35,476 nt of DNA from Winogradskyella vincentii (GTDB lineage Bacteria; Bacteroidota; Bacteroidia; Flavobacteriales; Flavobacteriaceae): positions 1 to 35,476 of the forward strand of contig NZ_JAIUJS010000013.1 in assembly GCF_020166345.1 (NCBI RefSeq). Reading direction: 5' to 3'. The notes under the pieces were generated by a model that did no database searches, had not been told where the DNA came from, and worked only from the letters and a program-made list of their open reading frames with translations. Numbering within the stretch: position 1 is the stretch's first letter; each line of letters opens with the position of its first letter. This document shows, piece after piece, positions 32,131 through 35,476 of this stretch. The position numbers and the translations under genes were made by a program.

Positions 32131-33300
32131 TTACGACTTATGTTTTTTCCATGCTTTAAGCATATCTTTTTCTTTGATTAGCATAGTTTCTAAATTTGCA
32201 TTGAATTTAGTTTTACGATTAGGATCTACGTTATCAGAATTCCACCAGTTATAGGTATCCAAGACTGTTGTTTTTAATGGCCTGAAAGTTAATCCGGATT
32301 CGATAGATTTTGTATTGGATATTCTCGCAGATCCATGATGAGCCTTATCTGCCATGACCCAAGGTATGGAGTAATAAACGCCATTTTCTTTTAAAAAATC
32401 ATAATCATCAATTTGAACAAAGCTATGATTAGTGTCAAATGTTTTGGAAGCTTCCTTAATGAATTGTGGCATGGTTTGTTTATCCATTGGTCCAACACCA
32501 TTAAAGGTGCCTGCAGTTTTACTTTCGGCTAGTCTTATAAACCAATCTGCCATATCTCTAACGTCAATATATTGAACAGGATCATCTACCTTACCAGGAA
32601 TTACTATTTCACCATCTTTTGCGAGCCTTACAGGCCAATGTACAAAACGGTCTGTTCTATCTCCAGGTCCCAACATATAGGTTGGTCTTATAACAATGGT
32701 TCTGTCTTTTCCAAAGGCCTTAATAGCCTCAAGCTCTGAATTTGCTTTCATAACACCATATTCCATTTCATACTTTTCATCTTCCGAAAGCCCATCTGGC
32801 ATTTCTAAAACTAATTTGGTATCTGTAGAAATATTATCTGTTAAATAAGGATAGTAAACTCCTGTAGATGAGGTATACATATACATACCAACATTATCTT
32901 TAAGTAAGTTGCCTGTTGCTTTTGTCCATTCAACCTTTCGGCCAGAATTGTCAATTACCACATCCCATTTTCTATTATCTAGGGCCTTAAGATTATCTTC
33001 TCTATCACCAATAAGTTGTTCTACATCCTTGAATAATTCGGTGTGAATTTTTGGAATTGTTTTACCTCTGGTAAACGTAGAGACAGAATGACCTCTTGAT
33101 AAAGCATACGCAATTTGATGAGGTCCTAGAAAACTAGTGCCACCAAGTATTAGAATATTAAGTTTTTTATTAGTAGTGGTTGTAACTTCTTTTTTAGAAC
33201 CGGAGTTGCAATTTAAAAGTATGCCGCCCATTAATGGTATGCCAATTCCGGCAATAGCACTTTTTTTAATAAATGTTCTTCTTGAGTTAGATTTAGACAT
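32131..33300 (-). CDS. Tat-exported NAD-dependent epimerase/dehydratase family protein
   Basis: The product has 389 residues. The N-terminus has a twin-arginine signal (SNSRRTFIKKSAIAGIGIP) followed by a hydrophobic stretch ending in LLNCN, so Cys31 may also be a lipidation site. The Rossmann motif is GGTSFLGPHQ. An atypical extended-SDR site (MYTSSTGVYYP) and IVIRPTYMLGPGDR follow. Export by Tat implies folding with a bound cofactor in the cytoplasm. Substrate unknown. It heads a unit with the MOSC gene. TACCTTTA (33328-33321, minus) is a likely -7 box. Confidence 0.9.
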   Translation of the reverse strand: MSKSNSRRTFIKKSAIAGIGIPLMGGILLNCNSGSKKEVTTTTNKKLNILILGGTSFLGPHQIAYALSRGHSVSTFTRGKTIPKIHTELFKDVEQLIGDREDNLKALDNRKWDVVIDNSGRKVEWTKATGNLLKDNVGMYMYTSSTGVYYPYLTDNISTDTKLVLEMPDGLSEDEKYEMEYGVMKANSELEAIKAFGKDRTIVIRPTYMLGPGDRTDRFVHWPVRLAKDGEIVIPGKVDDPVQYIDVRDMADWFIRLAESKTAGTFNGVGPMDKQTMPQFIKEASKTFDTNHSFVQIDDYDFLKENGVYYSIPWVMADKAHHGSARISNTKSIESGLTFRPLKTTVLDTYNWWNSDNVDPNRKTKFNANLETMLIKEKDMLKAWKKHKS

Positions 33301-33320
33301 TATTAATTAGCTTATTTCTT

Positions 33321-33328
33321 TAAAGGTA
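33321..33328 (-). promoter_or_regulatory. Probable -7 box of the SDR-MOSC unit
   Basis: On the minus strand this reads TACCTTTA, 21 bases before the ATG at 33300 and directly after the Crp/Fnr gene terminator. Confidence 0.4.
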
Positions 33329-33330
33329 TA

Positions 33331-33361
33331 AAAAAAGCACAAGTAAAACACTTGTGCTTTT
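33331..33361 (-). terminator. Terminator downstream of the Crp/Fnr regulator
   Basis: AAAGCACAAGT and ACTTGTGCTTT form an 11-bp stem with loop AAAAC, flanked by As and Ts. It lies about 100 bases after the regulator stop on the minus strand. A second perfect inverted repeat (AATTCTCAGAGAATT, 33371-33385) lies between them. Confidence 0.85.
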
Positions 33362-33458
33362 TCAGCTATTAATTCTCAGAGAATTACTTGAGTTAGTCTA
33401 TTTAGTTAAACAAAATTAGAGTAAATCTTTAATTTATAAATTGACATATGTTAATAAA

Positions 33459-34043
33459 TTATATCTGGGTTAATTCTCTACGAATCCTGCTTAAACTCTC
33501 TGTAGTAATACCAAGGTAGGATGCAATATGGTAATTCTTTACTCTTTTTTCAATATTAGGATAGGTACTGATAAAGTCTAAGTATCTTTCTTTTGCGGTT
33601 TTAGAAAGATTTCCTAGAACCCGTTTTTGAAAGGCAGCATAAGAATTTTCCAATCGTGTGCGTATAAAAGATTCTAAGGTCGGAATTTTTTTAAATAATT
33701 CTTCACGATCTTGAAACGACAATTGGTATACAACCGCATCTTGAATCACCTCCAAGTTCATTATTGCTTTAGATTTTAGAAAAAATGAAGTGTAGTCTGT
33801 AATCCACCAGCCCTTAATCGCAAATTGCAGGGTATGTTCTTTACCTACTTTATCTACATGATAGGTCCTCAAACATCCTGATTTTACACCAAATGTTTGA
33901 TCTACCTGTACACCGTTTTTAATAATTAAGGCGCCTTTACTGTAGTTCTTTTTATGTAATACAGTTTTTATGAATTCAATTTCGTGGTCCTTTAATTCTA
34001 ACCCTTTAAATATTTCAGATACTTCACTTTTTTCAATATGCAT
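33459..34043 (-). CDS. Crp/Fnr family transcriptional regulator
   Basis: The product has 194 residues. A cyclic-nucleotide-binding-like beta barrel occupies about 1-115 (GALIIKNGVQVDQTFGVKSG). Long helix and wing follow, with the HTH recognition part NYHIASYLGITTESLSRIRR at the end. The usual cAMP phosphate-binding RxS is not apparent, so the ligand is unknown. The divergent neighbour sits behind a terminator. A palindrome (TAACGTCCGTTA, 34094-34105) 50 bases upstream could be its own operator. Confidence 0.92.
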   Translation of the reverse strand: MHIEKSEVSEIFKGLELKDHEIEFIKTVLHKKNYSKGALIIKNGVQVDQTFGVKSGCLRTYHVDKVGKEHTLQFAIKGWWITDYTSFFLKSKAIMNLEVIQDAVVYQLSFQDREELFKKIPTLESFIRTRLENSYAAFQKRVLGNLSKTAKERYLDFISTYPNIEKRVKNYHIASYLGITTESLSRIRRELTQI

Positions 34044-34093
34044 TTAAACTCATTTAATATTCTAAATTAAGTTAATCATTATAATCTTAATAT

Positions 34094-34105
34094 TAACGTC
34101 CGTTA
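34094..34105. promoter_or_regulatory. Possible operator upstream of the Crp/Fnr regulator
   Basis: TAACG-TC-CGTTA is an inverted repeat of 5-bp arms with a two-base centre, 51 bases upstream of the regulator ATG. Its role is inferred from position only. Confidence 0.28.
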
Positions 34106-34120
34106 CCTTAAATTCTATAT

Positions 34121-34156
34121 ATAAAAAAACCACTTAGAATTTTCTAAGTGGTTTTT
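34121..34156 (-). terminator. Terminator of the PKD-domain protein gene
   Basis: AAACCACTTAGAA and TTCTAAGTGGTTT form a 13-bp perfect stem, with seven As before it that become a T tract on the minus strand. It lies 33 bases after the stop at 34190. Confidence 0.9.
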
Positions 34157-34189
34157 AAAATATTAATTACAACCTTTTAAGCCCTTGTT

Positions 34190-35476
34190 CTAGTTTTTAA
34201 TAACTCTAAATGTTTTACTTTTTTTATTATACATATCAGTTTCAACTACTTTTAGTAAGTAAACACCATTTTCAAAGGAATTCATGTTGATTTGATGTTC
34301 ACCTGCATTCAATTCTACTTTATTTACAAGCTTTCCAAGTAAATTGTAAACTTCTATTGAGATATTTATATCAGTCCTTATTTGTAAAATATCCTTCACT
34401 GGATTAGGGTATAGTTTTACATGATTACTAAAGTCATTATCATCAACTGATAAATTAGACATAAGTACACAATTTGAAGTTACGGTACATCCATTAACCG
34501 TAATTTCAACAGCATATTCACCATCAGCCGTAGGTGCAAATACTTGACTGGTTTCTCCATCAACAGGACTATTTCCATTTGAACAATCTATCCATTGATA
34601 GGATGCACCAGCTTGGTTAGCTGTAATTGTTGTAGCATCTGCAGTTATTGAATTGTCAATTTCTGGATCAAAGGTGACATTAATTGTTGCGGATGTTACA
34701 GAACAGAGTGTAGTACTAGCGTTGTTTACCTGTACACTAAAGTTACCGTCACTAGTCACATCAATACTTCGTGTAGTTGCGCCATTAGACCATAAGTAGT
34801 CTCCGTTTTCATAATCTGCTGTGAGTGTAACGGTATCACCAAAACAAGCCGGTAAACTTGTAGATACAGTAACTGTATTTACAGGTACTTCATAAACCTC
34901 TATGGCTTGAGTAGCCACATCAGTTAAGCCTGTACTCGTATCTTCAATAGACAAACTCACATTATAAGTACCAGGTGTATTGAAGGTATGTGATGTATTT
35001 ACCAAACTACTCGTATCACCATCTTCAAAATCCCATAGCTGATCGTCAAAATCTATACTTGAATTTGTAAAGTTAACAGTGCCACCAGCACAAATTTCAG
35101 TAACATCAGTAGTGAAATCTGCAATTGGCAAAATGGCTTTATTGATAGTGTCTGTCATAACCACACTATAGTTTCCATAAATATCCTTAAACTGGGTATT
35201 CAATCTGTATTCACCTGCCCAAAGTTGACTTACATCTATTTCTACCAGTGTAAAATTAGCCTCTGCAGGATCTATAGTTGTTGTAACAACTGATGCAGTA
35301 TCATCATTAAACCAATAGTCATAGGACACTAATACATTATCTGGAAATGTCATTGCTTCAGGTGGTTTTACAAACACCTTGCTCAACATGCTACTCCATT
35401 GCCCAAGATCATCTTTAAATCTAATATGAAGGATATTAATGTCATTGACTAAACTGCTAACATCAATATCAGTTAA
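34190..35476 (-). CDS. PKD-domain surface or secreted protein with T9SS type A sorting signal, 5' partial
   Basis: The frame stays open through the right edge (codons upstream of the Met at 35389 read NILHIRFKDDLGQWSS), so the start lies outside and that Met is internal. A PKD domain is clear (FTNSSIDFDDQLWDFEDGDT, then TFNTPGTYNVSLSIED). Ig-like/GEVED-type sandwiches follow (VTLTADYENGDYLWSNGAT). The last 80 residues (VKLYPNPVKDILQIRTD, VYNLLGKLVNKVEL, NGVYLLKV) are the T9SS type A sorting domain, removed on secretion. The N-terminal part of the visible protein resembles an interaction or enzyme-associated sandwich, but no catalytic domain is in view. Confidence 0.93.
   Translation of the reverse strand, partial: LTDIDVSSLVNDINILHIRFKDDLGQWSSMLSKVFVKPPEAMTFPDNVLVSYDYWFNDDTASVVTTTIDPAEANFTLVEIDVSQLWAGEYRLNTQFKDIYGNYSVVMTDTINKAILPIADFTTDVTEICAGGTVNFTNSSIDFDDQLWDFEDGDTSSLVNTSHTFNTPGTYNVSLSIEDTSTGLTDVATQAIEVYEVPVNTVTVSTSLPACFGDTVTLTADYENGDYLWSNGATTRSIDVTSDGNFSVQVNNASTTLCSVTSATINVTFDPEIDNSITADATTITANQAGASYQWIDCSNGNSPVDGETSQVFAPTADGEYAVEITVNGCTVTSNCVLMSNLSVDDNDFSNHVKLYPNPVKDILQIRTDINISIEVYNLLGKLVNKVELNAGEHQINMNSFENGVYLLKVVETDMYNKKSKTFRVIKN

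Overview
The window looks like a chromosomal segment from a marine-type member of the Flavobacteriaceae (Bacteroidota). The DNA is AT-rich. Several promoters carry the Bacteroidota -7 box TAnnTTTG. The products are lineage-typical: type IX secretion (T9SS) cargo with both kinds of sorting domain, a PorP/SprF protein, DUF4369, DUF5916 and DUF6249 proteins, CotH proteins and an ABC permease fused to an M1 peptidase. No transposase, integrase, phage gene, CRISPR array or rRNA was seen. Genus cannot be fixed from the sequence alone.

Layout. Positions 1-4830 (+): the 3' end of a giant repeat adhesin with a gliding-type C-terminal domain, a PorP/SprF protein and an OmpA/PD40 protein, together a T9SS surface-adhesin cassette. 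4939-6846 (+): idi, queD and manA in one operon. 6916-7274: a small helical protein and tRNA-Thr(TGT). 7320-11665 (-): a DUF4369 lipoprotein, a DUF819 membrane protein and a DUF5916 outer-membrane protein. 11720-13616 (-): a tightly packed five-gene cassette of SPFH protein, glycine-zipper protein, DUF4177 protein, PH-like membrane protein and Arc-type ribbon-helix-helix protein. 13757-13892 (+): a near-consensus sigma-54 promoter, a 22-codon leaderless ORF or structured RNA, and a terminator. 13916-16706: an alpha/beta hydrolase, AlkB, a VanX-like dipeptidase and a 56-residue membrane protein. 16711-19597 (-): a DoxX protein, a relic of a duplicated gene, a CotH lipoprotein and the intact parent of the relic. 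19690-21149: a DUF6249 protein diverging from an ECF sigma factor and its membrane partner, with matching ECF-type promoters in both directions. 21146-24179: a large membrane protein, a divergent CotH-like secreted protein and a small membrane protein. 24271-28835 (-): the ABC exporter with permease-M1 fusion. 29057-33300 (-): a DEAD-box helicase, rlmF, a MOSC protein and a Tat-exported SDR protein. 33459-34043 (-): a Crp/Fnr regulator. 34190 to the right edge (-): a PKD-domain protein with a T9SS type A signal, cut by the window.

The strongest candidate for something undescribed is the sigma-54 unit at 13757-13892, next to the SPFH cassette. Other points of interest are the divergent ECF promoter pair, the 80-bp duplication left by a decayed paralogue, a possible attenuator at 22521-22607 and a three-half-site palindrome at 14962-14990. 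Three genes too short to be obvious were added: 12410-12568, 16536-16706 and the micro-ORF at 13788-13856. Several start codons were moved inward from the longest open frame.
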